Source: Gemmatimonadota bacterium
GTDB lineage: Bacteria > Gemmatimonadota > Gemmatimonadetes > Gemmatimonadales > GWC2-71-9
Direction of reading: 5' to 3'
DNA: 64,000 nt
Assembly: GCA_027294455.1 (NCBI GenBank)
Contig: JAPULZ010000160.1
Location: 1 to 64,000, forward strand
Part shown: in pieces, positions 19,157 to 27,355 of the stretch
Layout: every line of letters begins with the position of its first letter
Numbering within the stretch: the first letter of the stretch is position 1
Program-made: the position numbers and the translations under genes
Notes under the pieces: generated by a model
The model's database searches: none
Told to the model about the DNA's origin: nothing
What the model saw: only the letters and a program-made list of their open reading frames with translations

Positions 19157-20878
19157 GTGTCGCGTGAATTCGTCATGCCGGTGGAGGCGAGTATCGGAGT
19201 GACGAGCCAGCGGGTCGAGGAGTCCGGTGGAGGAGGCGATCTCGCGGTCATCGAGGCTCTGGTGCAGAGCCTCGTCAAGGCGCTCCGGGCCGTTCAGCTC
19301 TATCTGCCCAACAATCCCATGTACGAGCAGGCCCTGAAGAACGTCACCGCGGCGTTCGAGGAAGTCTGGCGGGTCACCAAGGAACTTCCCCTGGAAATCA
19401 CCGACACGGAAATGCGCTGGGAGGAGGATGTGGTCTATTCCCAGCCCAGCAGGTCGGAAAGCGTCGCCTGGATGCTGCACCAGGACGGAATGAGCGGGGT
19501 CACGTTCTTCCCGGGAGTAGAGCAGGACGAAATCGTGCGTTTTCTCGTCGTGGTCAACCGCGTCCGGACACTGCCCCCTGACGCCGAAGACGATCTGCTG
19601 ACCATTCTGTGGGAAGAGGAATTCAAGTACCTGCGCTACACCGCGATCGAGGCCCAGGACGACGACGAAGGAGTCATCGAGCGGAGCGGTGAAGCGGCAC
19701 CGGTTGCGGAATCGGTGCGCCGTGAATTGCAGCAGGAGGTTGCGGAGGCGGCCCACAACTTCGTGTCAATCGATGATTTCGACGCCGGGTTGTACAGACT
19801 GGAGCCCGCCGAGGTCGCCTACCTCAAGAGCGAGCTCTCGCGGGAGTACGACCAAGACCTGCGCGCAAATGTTCTCGCCATCCTCTTCGACATCTTCGAA
19901 GCACAAAAGGACTCTGACGTCCGGACCGAAGTCATCGAGATCATGAACCGGTTCGTACCGCACCTGTTGGCCGCCGGCGACCCGACATCGGTGATGTACG
20001 TCCTCCGGGAGTCGCGGGTCATCCGCGACCGCGCCGAGGAGCTGCTCGAGGAGCATGCGAAGGCGCTCGAAGAGCTGCCGGCGAAACTGTCGGATCCCGA
20101 CACGTTCGGGCGGCTGATGCAGGCTCTGGAGGACGGGGGCGAGGGGCTCAACGACGAGGAATTGGAACACCTCTTCGCCGGTCTGCGCCCCAAGATCTTC
20201 GACGCGGCATTGGAGTGGCTCCCGCGTTTGAGTAAACGGATGTGTTCGTTGCTGGAGGACGCACTGTTGAAGATGGCGATCGCCAAACCCGAAGTCTTGA
20301 CATCCGCCCTGAGCGCCAGCCAAGACGAGGTCGTGCGGATGGCGGTGCGGTTTGCGCGAACGTTGGTATCGCCCGCGGTGGTCCCCCACCTCGGGCGCTT
20401 GTTCGGACATGCGGACACACAACTTCGAGCCGAGGTGGTGAAGGTTCTGGATGTCTACGGGACGTCGGAGGCGATGAATGAGCTCGAACACGCCCTCGAG
20501 GACCAGGATCGGGAGATCCGGATCGCGGCCGTGCGCGGCCTCGCCAAGCATCGGCACGAGCACGTGCTTGCCACGCTCGAGGCGATGGTGTCCGAAGGGG
20601 GCCTCAAGGATGCGGACCTCACCGAAAAGAAGGCTTTCTTCGAGGCCTACGGCGTGTTGGCGGGAGCCTCCGGCATCGAGCGTCTCACGACCATGCTGTT
20701 GCCCCGGGGATTCATGCGCCGGAAAGAGGATCCCCAGACGCGCGCGTGTGCCGCGATGGCGCTGGGAACCATCGGGACTGACGAAGCGCTGGATGCCTTG
20801 AAGCGGACGGGGAACGATAAGGACCCGCTCGTGCGCAACGCGGTGAATCAGGCCATTCGGGAGCACACCACCAAATGA
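19157..20878 (+). CDS. HEAT-repeat protein with N-terminal domain shared with the adjacent HD-GYP protein
   Basis: Soluble protein of up to 573 residues with no signal peptide. Residues about 25-165 form an alpha/beta domain containing LVKALRAVQLYLPNNPMYEQAL. The equivalent segment of the next gene reads [22 protein letters not shown], so the two proteins share an N-terminal domain. From about 200 on it is helical, with HEAT-like repeats such as DREIRIAAVRGLAKHRHEHVLATL and DPQTRACAAMALGTIGTDEAL. These are protein-protein scaffolds. The stop overlaps the HD-GYP start by ATGA. No enzyme motif is seen, so a scaffold or adaptor role in this signalling trio is inferred. The start could be this GTG or the ATG 18 bases later; neither has a Shine-Dalgarno sequence. 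Confidence 0.8.
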   Translation: MSREFVMPVEASIGVTSQRVEESGGGGDLAVIEALVQSLVKALRAVQLYLPNNPMYEQALKNVTAAFEEVWRVTKELPLEITDTEMRWEEDVVYSQPSRSESVAWMLHQDGMSGVTFFPGVEQDEIVRFLVVVNRVRTLPPDAEDDLLTILWEEEFKYLRYTAIEAQDDDEGVIERSGEAAPVAESVRRELQQEVAEAAHNFVSIDDFDAGLYRLEPAEVAYLKSELSREYDQDLRANVLAILFDIFEAQKDSDVRTEVIEIMNRFVPHLLAAGDPTSVMYVLRESRVIRDRAEELLEEHAKALEELPAKLSDPDTFGRLMQALEDGGEGLNDEELEHLFAGLRPKIFDAALEWLPRLSKRMCSLLEDALLKMAIAKPEVLTSALSASQDEVVRMAVRFARTLVSPAVVPHLGRLFGHADTQLRAEVVKVLDVYGTSEAMNELEHALEDQDREIRIAAVRGLAKHRHEHVLATLEAMVSEGGLKDADLTEKKAFFEAYGVLAGASGIERLTTMLLPRGFMRRKEDPQTRACAAMALGTIGTDEALDALKRTGNDKDPLVRNAVNQAIREHTTK

Positions 20879-22338
20879 CCGACTCACGCCGTTCCCTCGC
20901 CGATGTCGTTGAACGCATCGAATCGGTTCACCGACAACAAGGACGCGTGTTTCTCGTCAGCCTCGGCGCGGCGCTACGCAGCCTGAAGTTGTATCCGTTG
21001 GAAAACGAGCAGGTGCAGCGGGCTCTCAACGATCTCGTCGAAGGCGCGCGGGCGCTGCATCAGGTGGATCCCGTACTGAAGATGCAGGTCGCCGGCGAGT
21101 TCGTGTTCATCAACAAGACACGACTGCGGTTGGCGTTGGACCAATACGCCTCGTTGGGCCATGTCCTCAACACGTTCGCCGAAGGCCGACTCGGGACGCT
21201 GAGCGTCGATGAGGCGGTCAGTCGAAACGAATGGCAGGAATTGGTCAAGGTGCTCCTCGACGCCGAACCGCCGGAAGGGAACAGCGAAGGCAACGCGGTG
21301 CGGCTCCAGTCGATGCTGGAAGATCAGGGAGTGACGCACATCTTCTTGGGGCCTCCGATGCAGGCACCGCAGGAACTCGACGCCGAGGAACGCTCCAAGG
21401 AGCTGGCGCGGAGGACCTATCAAAAATCCGTCGCGGTCACGAAAGACGTGGTCAACGGCATGCGCATGGGTCGTGGAGCCAATGTGCGGAGGATGAAACG
21501 CGCGGTGCAGGGCATCGTGGATCAGGTCCTCAATAACGAGGTCTCGCTCACCGGTCTCACCGCCATACGCGACTACGACGAGTACACGTTCACCCATTCC
21601 GTCAACGTGTGCATCTTCAGCGTGGCCATCGGCAAGCGGCTGGGCCTGAGCAAGCGCCAGCTGTACGATTTGGGCGTCGCCGCCCTGCTGCACGACGTGG
21701 GCAAGAGTCGGGTTCCGCTGGAACTCATGCACAAGGAAGCCGCACTCACCGAGGAAGAGTGGCATGTGATGCAATCGCATCCGTGGTATGGCGTGTTGGC
21801 ATTGTTCCAGATGCAGCAAACAGGCGACTTGCCCTACCGGGGTATGATCACGGCGTACGAACACCATATGAAGATCGGGGTGACGGGATATCCGCGGCCG
21901 ATTCGGCGACGCAACCTCTCCCTGTACTCCAAGATCGTGGCGGTGGCCGACGGATTCGACGCCGCCACGAGCCGCAGGACGTATCAACGCGCCATCCAAC
22001 CCGACGAGGTGTTGCGCGAGATGTGGCAGAACCGGCGTCGGGGGTACGACCCGGTGTTGGTCAAGGAGCTCGTCAATCTCGTGGGGATCTACCCCGTGGG
22101 CAGCTGCCTCATTCTGGACACGCGGGAGATCGTGGTCGTGCAGAGCCGCAATCCCGATCCCGCCATGCTGAACCGGCCCATGACGGTACTCGCGGTGTCG
22201 AGCGACGGGCAGGTGCAGCGCGATGGAGCCACAATCGACCTGTCCGAGAAAACGGCCGCCGGCGCATTCAAGCGATCGATCCTGAAGGTGACCGACCCTG
22301 CGAAATACGGAATCAGGCCTGGTGACTTCCTCATCTGA
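20875..22338 (+). CDS. HD-GYP-type phosphodiesterase with variant GYP motif
   Basis: Product of 487 residues. The N-terminal domain (about 20-130) is shared with the preceding HEAT protein. The HD-GYP domain spans about 225-420: [20 protein letters not shown], the HD pair His273-Asp274 in [20 protein letters not shown] at 330-331 and [15 protein letters not shown]. The canonical HHExxDGxGYP here reads [11 protein letters not shown]. The Glu and Asp are lost while GYP stays. The family hydrolyses cyclic-di-GMP to GMP or pGpG; the altered motif could mean a two-metal enzyme, another substrate or weak activity. A C-terminal 70-residue beta-rich tail follows. It overlaps both neighbours, so it is made together with them. 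Confidence 0.88.
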   Translation: MTDSRRSLADVVERIESVHRQQGRVFLVSLGAALRSLKLYPLENEQVQRALNDLVEGARALHQVDPVLKMQVAGEFVFINKTRLRLALDQYASLGHVLNTFAEGRLGTLSVDEAVSRNEWQELVKVLLDAEPPEGNSEGNAVRLQSMLEDQGVTHIFLGPPMQAPQELDAEERSKELARRTYQKSVAVTKDVVNGMRMGRGANVRRMKRAVQGIVDQVLNNEVSLTGLTAIRDYDEYTFTHSVNVCIFSVAIGKRLGLSKRQLYDLGVAALLHDVGKSRVPLELMHKEAALTEEEWHVMQSHPWYGVLALFQMQQTGDLPYRGMITAYEHHMKIGVTGYPRPIRRRNLSLYSKIVAVADGFDAATSRRTYQRAIQPDEVLREMWQNRRRGYDPVLVKELVNLVGIYPVGSCLILDTREIVVVQSRNPDPAMLNRPMTVLAVSSDGQVQRDGATIDLSEKTAAGAFKRSILKVTDPAKYGIRPGDFLI

Positions 22339-24454
22339 GTTCGGCGGGCGCCTGACCAAGGTTTCCGCGGCAACCCTCGTCGAGGGGTTCTCGTGGACAC
22401 TGGCGGTGGGCGGACCCCTCATGCTTCTGGCCAGCCTCGTGTTGGATACCCATTGGATTCGCCAGTTGCACTTTGTGCTGTTGATGACGGTCATCACCGT
22501 GGGGATGCGCACGCTCACCGTGCCGCTGGGCAAGTATTCCTATGTGTCGCCCGCGGGCATCGTGTCGCTCACGGGAGCGCTACTCGTGGGTATTGTGCCG
22601 ACCATGCTGGCGGTATCGGCCGGCACGGCCCTCGCCGACTGGGCCATTCAGCGCAAGGGACGATGGGCGGTGCTGGTCAACGCAGGCCGGGAGATGGTGG
22701 GGCTCGCCGCGGCGTACGGTGTCTTCGCCGCGGCGCTGGCCGTTTCCGGCGAGGTCAGCCCGCTCACCTGGAACGGCGCCACGGCCCTCGCGTTGTTCGT
22801 ACTCAGCTTCTTTGCCGCCTCGCGATCGCTATTCTATTTCACCTTGGCGGCTCGGGGAAAGCTCGGTCCGGACGAACAGCGGCTCATCCTGCGCTACGAG
22901 ATCGTCACGGGGGCCATTCTCGTGGTGGCCTCGATCGTCATCGTCGTCACCGTCCTGGAGCTACCGCCGTTGGCCTGGCCGTTCGTGGTGGCCACCCTGA
23001 CCTTCGTCGGTGTGATGGCCAAGCAGATCGCCGAAGAAGCGGTGCAGGCCGAGGAGCTCAACAAGCTGCACGCGATGGACGCCGTCATTACCGGCACCGC
23101 CGGGCTTGACGATTCCCTCGCACGGATCGAAAAACTGGCGTATCGCACGCTCGACTGGACGGTCTTGCGCATCTACGCATACCGCGACAAGCGGTTCGTT
23201 TTGCTCTATCAGGGCGCCATGGGCCAACCGGGTGCGGAGCCCGCCGAAGGATTGGCAGTGCTGCGCGAAGATGCGGTGACGACTGGCCAGTCGGTCGTCG
23301 TGGATGACACCTCGCGCGATGCCCGGACGTTGGACTTTCCCGACGACACGAAGACGGTGGTGGTCACCCCGCTGCAGCTGGGCGCCGAGATGATCGGCAC
23401 CCTGGAGGTCGAGCATCACAAACGCAAGGAGTACCAGCGCATCCAGCTGGCCCTCCTCGAGGCGTGCGCGTACCGCATCGCGACCGTCGTGCATATTCAC
23501 GACTTGCGCCGACCGCTCGTGGCCACCGTCGCTCGCATCAGCAAGGAGGTCGGCAATCTGCGCTATGCTGCCGACGCCCTCCGCTCAGCGGCCGCGGCCA
23601 TGACGGCATCCACCACCGCCATCGGTGATGGACTGTCGCAGCAGGATCTGGAGGTCGCCGAAGGGTTTTCGGAAACGGAGCGTCTCTCGCACGCGGCGGC
23701 GGAGGTGGTTGTCGATGGAGCGGAAGCCGCCGCCGCCAGCGCCGCTGCGAGCGACGTGGCCGGGCGCAGCCGCGAAACCATTCGGGACGCCATCGAAAAG
23801 CTGGTGGAGCTAAAGGGGTTCGTCGCGGAGAGCTCCGACAAGGTGGCGGAGCTCGAGCGGGTCAGCAAGAAGATCGTGCGCTTCATTGCCTCGATTCGCG
23901 AATTGGCCGATCTGACCAACCTGCTGGCACTCAACGCCGGGATCGAGGCGGCCCGGGCCGGGGAACAGGGGAAGGGATTCGCCGTCGTCGCACAGGAAGT
24001 GCGAAGGCTGGCGGAGCAGAGCGGCTCGGCGGCGGGCGAGGCCGGCGACTTCATCGGCGACTTGCAATTGCGTCTCGCCGAAGTGGTCGAGCAGATGCGC
24101 CGGGGCACCATTGCCGTCGCCGACGTCGAAGAAGTCAGCACCGAGGGTCTCGCAGCGCTCGACTCGATCGTGCAGGCCACCGCCGAATCCACGCGGCGGG
24201 CCCGCCACATCGCCGAGACCGCCGAGGGGCAACAGAGCGCGTTCACCGGGTTGCGAGAGCGCATGAGTGCGGTGGCCGAGATCTCCTCCCGCAATCGCGC
24301 CGACGCCGCGGCCGTCGGGTTGCGCGCCAAGGACGTGGAGGGGCGCCTCGACGAGATGAGCCACGCGACCCGCGAGCTCGAAGGCGTGGCCTCGATGCTG
24401 GCCGAACTCACCCACCGATTCACCACGGCGGACGTGCAGGGCGGGCCACGGTGA
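22322..24454 (+). CDS. Membrane GAF-domain methyl-accepting-chemotaxis-like signal transducer
   Basis: Product of 710 residues with a GTG start that overlaps the HD-GYP gene by 17 bases. The first 235 residues hold about six hydrophobic helices instead of a periplasmic ligand domain. A GAF-like sensor lies at about 250-400 ([35 protein letters not shown]). A long coiled coil follows, with the MCP hairpin at about 527-560, [19 protein letters not shown] and [18 protein letters not shown]. This part would contact CheW/CheA. No C-terminal CheR-docking pentapeptide and no che genes are visible. It may sense the membrane or cytoplasm and feed a chemosensory array or, through its operon partners, cyclic-di-GMP. 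Confidence 0.88.
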   Translation: MTSSSEFGGRLTKVSAATLVEGFSWTLAVGGPLMLLASLVLDTHWIRQLHFVLLMTVITVGMRTLTVPLGKYSYVSPAGIVSLTGALLVGIVPTMLAVSAGTALADWAIQRKGRWAVLVNAGREMVGLAAAYGVFAAALAVSGEVSPLTWNGATALALFVLSFFAASRSLFYFTLAARGKLGPDEQRLILRYEIVTGAILVVASIVIVVTVLELPPLAWPFVVATLTFVGVMAKQIAEEAVQAEELNKLHAMDAVITGTAGLDDSLARIEKLAYRTLDWTVLRIYAYRDKRFVLLYQGAMGQPGAEPAEGLAVLREDAVTTGQSVVVDDTSRDARTLDFPDDTKTVVVTPLQLGAEMIGTLEVEHHKRKEYQRIQLALLEACAYRIATVVHIHDLRRPLVATVARISKEVGNLRYAADALRSAAAAMTASTTAIGDGLSQQDLEVAEGFSETERLSHAAAEVVVDGAEAAAASAAASDVAGRSRETIRDAIEKLVELKGFVAESSDKVAELERVSKKIVRFIASIRELADLTNLLALNAGIEAARAGEQGKGFAVVAQEVRRLAEQSGSAAGEAGDFIGDLQLRLAEVVEQMRRGTIAVADVEEVSTEGLAALDSIVQATAESTRRARHIAETAEGQQSAFTGLRERMSAVAEISSRNRADAAAVGLRAKDVEGRLDEMSHATRELEGVASMLAELTHRFTTADVQGGPR

Positions 24455-24488
24455 CAACGCCGTGCCCCACCGCGCCCATTCTCGCGCA

Positions 24489-24866
24489 ATGACCAACGAT
24501 CGTATCTCACTCAAGGCCATGCGGTTTCACACCCTTGTCGGGCTGCTGCCCCACGAGGAGCACGTGCCCCAACCGCTCGAGCTCGATTTGACCGTGTGGT
24601 TGTCGTTGCGCCGCGTAGGGGAATCGGATTCCCCCGCCGCCCTGCTGGATTACCGCGATCTGTACAAGATGGTGTCGGAAACGGTTGGCACCAGCCCGCA
24701 CAGATTGTTGGAGGCGCTGTGCGAACGCATCGCGGCCAAGGCCCTGGCCATGGAGCACGTGCGTCGCGTGCGTGTGGCGGCACGAAAGCCCCACGTCCCA
24801 ATCGATGGACCGCTCGACTATGTCGAGGTCGTGGTCGAACGCGGCGAGGACCACGTCGATGGGTGA
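24489..24866 (+). CDS. folB: Dihydroneopterin aldolase
   Basis: Folate pathway enzyme converting dihydroneopterin to 6-hydroxymethyl-dihydropterin and glycolaldehyde. The product has 125 residues. ISLKAMRFHTLVGLLPHE is the family opening, LLDYRDLYKMV the middle motif, and ARKPHVPIDGPLDYVEVVVE the end with the conserved lysine. An in-frame start 9 codons earlier has no family match. It follows the MCP gene by 34 bases and overlaps the next gene by 8 bases. The next gene's first domain uses FolB's product. Confidence 0.93.
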   Translation: MTNDRISLKAMRFHTLVGLLPHEEHVPQPLELDLTVWLSLRRVGESDSPAALLDYRDLYKMVSETVGTSPHRLLEALCERIAAKALAMEHVRRVRVAARKPHVPIDGPLDYVEVVVERGEDHVDG

Positions 24867-25812
24867 GTGGGCCTTCGTCGCACTCGGGTCAAACGTCGGT
24901 GACCGCGCAGCGCATCTCGAGGCAGGCCGCCACAAACTCGCCACCCTTCCCAGGACGGCCGTGCTCGCCGAGAGCACGATCGAAGAAACGGTCCCGATCG
25001 GGCCGGTGAAGCAGGGTAAGTTCCTCAATCAGATGGTGCTGCTGGACACCGAACAGGCCCCGACGGAAATCCTCGAGGCGGCCCAGGCCGCCGAGCGGGA
25101 AACGGGCCGCGTCCGGGAAGATCGGTGGGGACCTCGCACCCTGGACGTCGACATCGTTCGATTCGGCGATCGCAACATTCGCAGGTCCGACTTGACGGTT
25201 CCGCATCCCGAGCTGGCGCGGCGACCTTTCTGGTTGCGCGAGCACACCGAGCTGCTCGCGACGGTCAACCAGGATGGCGTGCCCGCATGGGCACAGATCA
25301 AGCCGTCACGCCAGGCGCACATCCAGCGGGTGGCAGCACTGGTGGAGACCTGGGCCATTGCGATGGGTAAGAGCGTCGATGAGCGTGCACGATGGACACG
25401 GGCCGCGTTCATGCACGACGCCGTGCGTGACGCGCCGACGGAGGAGCTCGCACGTTGGTCGGACCGCCGTTGGGACATTCCCAAACTCTTCCATGGTCCG
25501 GCGGCCGCGATGTTGGCCGCTGAACATGGTGAGACCGACCGGGGCGTCTTGAACGCGATACGGTTTCACTCGCTAGGATACGCGGGTTGGGATGATGCCG
25601 GTCGGATGCTCTACATGGCGGACTATCTCGAACCGGGGCGAACCTTCAAGCGAAAACGCAGCGCTAAGTTGGCCGCCCGGGTCCCGCAAGATTCTCAGGG
25701 AGTTTTGATTCACGTCGTGCGAAAACGGTTTCAATGGGCCATAGAGCAAAAAAGAAAAATTCTCCCAGAAGCCGCCGAATTCTGGAACGGCGTCGTCCCG
25801 GCCTCTTCCTAG
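24859..25812 (+). CDS. folK: Fused FolK pyrophosphokinase and YqeK-type HD hydrolase
   Basis: Single frame of 317 residues carrying two normally separate enzymes. Residues 1-135 are HPPK (FolK): VALGSNVGDR, VPIGPVKQGKFLNQMV, the signature RWGPRTLDVDIVRFG and PHPELARRPFWL. They transfer pyrophosphate from ATP to hydroxymethyl-dihydropterin. Residues 150-310 are a YqeK-like HD domain with metal ligands His154, His186-Asp187 (FMHDAVRD), His212, His237 and Asp255 (LYMADYLEPGRTF). Known YqeK proteins split Ap4A symmetrically into two ADP. YqeK is usually encoded next to nadD and a LytR_C gene; here LytR_C is present but FolK takes nadD's place. The start overlaps folB by 8 bases. Confidence 0.88.
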   Translation: MGEWAFVALGSNVGDRAAHLEAGRHKLATLPRTAVLAESTIEETVPIGPVKQGKFLNQMVLLDTEQAPTEILEAAQAAERETGRVREDRWGPRTLDVDIVRFGDRNIRRSDLTVPHPELARRPFWLREHTELLATVNQDGVPAWAQIKPSRQAHIQRVAALVETWAIAMGKSVDERARWTRAAFMHDAVRDAPTEELARWSDRRWDIPKLFHGPAAAMLAAEHGETDRGVLNAIRFHSLGYAGWDDAGRMLYMADYLEPGRTFKRKRSAKLAARVPQDSQGVLIHVVRKRFQWAIEQKRKILPEAAEFWNGVVPASS

Positions 25813-26207
25813 CCGGCGGCTCCGCCGGAGCCCTGGTGCTCGCGTTGGGCGTCTGGTGGTCTGTCGGGGGCGGCACCGTCGATACGGCCCCCCTGGTCAT
25901 CCCCGGGGAGCGCAGTCGGATCAAGGTGGAAGTGCTCAACGGCACGACCATCGATGGATTGGCCCGCCGGACGACTCAGAAGCTTCGCGAACATGGAGTG
26001 GACGTCGTCTTCTTCGGATCGGCCTCCAATTCCACTACCGATTTGACGTTGGTGATCGCCCGGCGGGGTGATCCCTCGGCCGCCGCGCACGTGCGTGACG
26101 TACTTGGGGTGGGGCAGGTGACGGACGAACCGGCGGCTCAGCTGCTGCTGGACGTCACGGTCATCCTCGGCCGGGACGCCGACGCTTCCGTCTCGACGCG
26201 CAACTGA
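25734..26207 (+). CDS. LytR_C-domain membrane protein
   Basis: Product of 157 residues. A very basic N terminus (RAKKKNSPRSRRILERRRPG) leads into one membrane helix at about 24-44, so the rest faces out. The C-terminal 90 residues match the LytR_C domain: IKVEVLNGTTIDGLARRTTQKL and TDLTLVIARRGDPSAA. The domain accompanies LCP (LytR-CpsA-Psr) envelope proteins, but no LCP catalytic domain is here. The gene overlaps the folK-yqeK end by 79 bases in the -1 frame. This start is favoured because the basic stretch plus helix form a sensible anchor. Its own 3' end overlaps convergent rlmN by 70 bases. A yqeK-LytR_C neighbourhood is common in bacteria. Confidence 0.82.
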   Translation: MGHRAKKKNSPRSRRILERRRPGLFLAGGSAGALVLALGVWWSVGGGTVDTAPLVIPGERSRIKVEVLNGTTIDGLARRTTQKLREHGVDVVFFGSASNSTTDLTLVIARRGDPSAAAHVRDVLGVGQVTDEPAAQLLLDVTVILGRDADASVSTRN

Positions 26208-27229
26208 CCGCACGCGGCACTGATATCGAGGCCACGGCTGCGCCGGAGCGTGGCTTTCACGCCGAGTTCCCGTAGTCGCCGCGCGAATCGCCGCGTCTGC
26301 GCCCCGGACGTTGGCTCGAGTCCCGGCGCGCCGCCCGGATGAAGCGGCAACAGGTTGACCAGCGCGCCCAAGGGGGCGGCGATCCGCGCGAGTGCCTCGG
26401 CGTCGGCCAACGAATCGTTGGCTCCTCTGATCAAGACGTATTCGAACGTGACCCGTCGGGCGAATGCCTCGAGCGAGCGGACGAGGCGATCGATGGGGTA
26501 TTTCTTTTCGATCGGCATGATGGCCATCCGCCGCTCGGTGGTCGCGGCGTGGAGCGAAATGGCCAGGCGAAACTGTTCGCGGCGCGCGGCGAGTTGTGCC
26601 AGGCGGGGCAGGATGCCCACGGTGCTCACGGTGATATGTCGGGCGCCGATGCCGAGGCACCGCGCATCGTTGAGGATGGTGAGCGCTGCGTCGACACCGT
26701 CCCAGTTGTGCAACGGCTCCCCCATCCCCATGAACACGACATTGGTCGGTTTGCCGAACGCCGGATCGAGGGCGAGCTCACGCACCTGTCCGGCGATCTC
26801 CCACGGCTCGAGGTGCCGCTCGAACCCCATGCGGCCCGTCGCGCAAAACACGCATCCGAACGCGCAGCCGACCTGTGACGAGATGCACAGCGTGCGTCGT
26901 TTCCCTTCAGGAATCCAAACCGATTCGACCGACAGACCGTCGGGAAGTCGCCAGAGAAACTTGACGGTGCCGTCGGCCGATGTCTGGTGCGCCTGACGCT
27001 CCAGTCGCAGGATCGGTGACCACTGCTCCAACCCGGCGATCAGCGCTCGTGGCAGATCGGTGGCGTCATCCCATGCCCCGATGGGTCGAGCCCACAACCG
27101 CGGAACGATCTGGTCGACCCGATACGGTGGTGCGCCCTGCTCGGCCACCCACGCCGCGACGCGATGCTCGGCGTCATCGGGCGTCATATTGAGTAGATTC
27201 ACGTCCAAATAATAGCCGCTTGCTGCCAT
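26138..27229 (-). CDS. rlmN: 23S rRNA (A2503-C2) / tRNA (A37-C2) methyltransferase RlmN
   Basis: Radical-SAM enzyme methylating C2 of A2503 in 23S rRNA, and usually A37 of some tRNAs. The product has 363 residues. The 4Fe-4S cluster cysteines are 122, 126 and 129 in CAFGCVFC. The methyl-carrier and acid-base cysteines are expected in QVGC and near [23 protein letters not shown] and [11 protein letters not shown] are further family motifs. The C-terminal 15 residues after the conserved end are serine-rich and overlap the convergent LytR_C gene. Translation could begin here or at Met15. Confidence 0.95.
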   Translation of the reverse strand: MAASGYYLDVNLLNMTPDDAEHRVAAWVAEQGAPPYRVDQIVPRLWARPIGAWDDATDLPRALIAGLEQWSPILRLERQAHQTSADGTVKFLWRLPDGLSVESVWIPEGKRRTLCISSQVGCAFGCVFCATGRMGFERHLEPWEIAGQVRELALDPAFGKPTNVVFMGMGEPLHNWDGVDAALTILNDARCLGIGARHITVSTVGILPRLAQLAARREQFRLAISLHAATTERRMAIMPIEKKYPIDRLVRSLEAFARRVTFEYVLIRGANDSLADAEALARIAAPLGALVNLLPLHPGGAPGLEPTSGAQTRRFARRLRELGVKATLRRSRGLDISAACGQLRVETEASASRPRMTVTSSSS

Positions 27230-27340
27230 TTCTGGGCCTCGTTATGTTGCAGTAACTCTAGCAGTTGGCGGCTTTCGTCACCTTCGATCGTCCATCCGGA
27301 TCGGCCGGCTCGTGCTTCGACGATCCCCTCGCGGACGCGA

Positions 27341-27346
27341 TATCCT
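27341..27346 (+). promoter_or_regulatory. Candidate -10 box (TATCCT) of a leaderless aspS transcript
   Basis: TATCCT lies 9 bases before the aspS ATG, with no Shine-Dalgarno sequence in between. A transcript starting about 7 bases downstream would begin at or almost at the start codon. TTCGAC 19 bp upstream is a weak -35. The box would serve the aspS-phoH-pgpH-ybeY block. Confidence 0.45.
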
Positions 27347-27355
27347 GAGACCTCT

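Noticed and set aside
19081-19174. Riboswitch (cyclic-di-GMP type) in the leader of the HEAT/HD-GYP operon
   Set aside because: The roughly 80-base leader is GC-rich without the conserved riboswitch core; only simple hairpins can be drawn.
22322-24454. MCP gene as part of a chemotaxis (che) operon
   Set aside because: No cheA, cheW, cheR, cheB or cheY gene is present in the surrounding 64 kb, and the C-terminal CheR-binding pentapeptide is missing.
25740-25765. Programmed -1 frameshift joining folK-yqeK to LytR_C
   Set aside because: The A-rich run does not present an X-XXY-YYZ heptamer in the YqeK reading phase, and no downstream stem or pseudoknot was seen.
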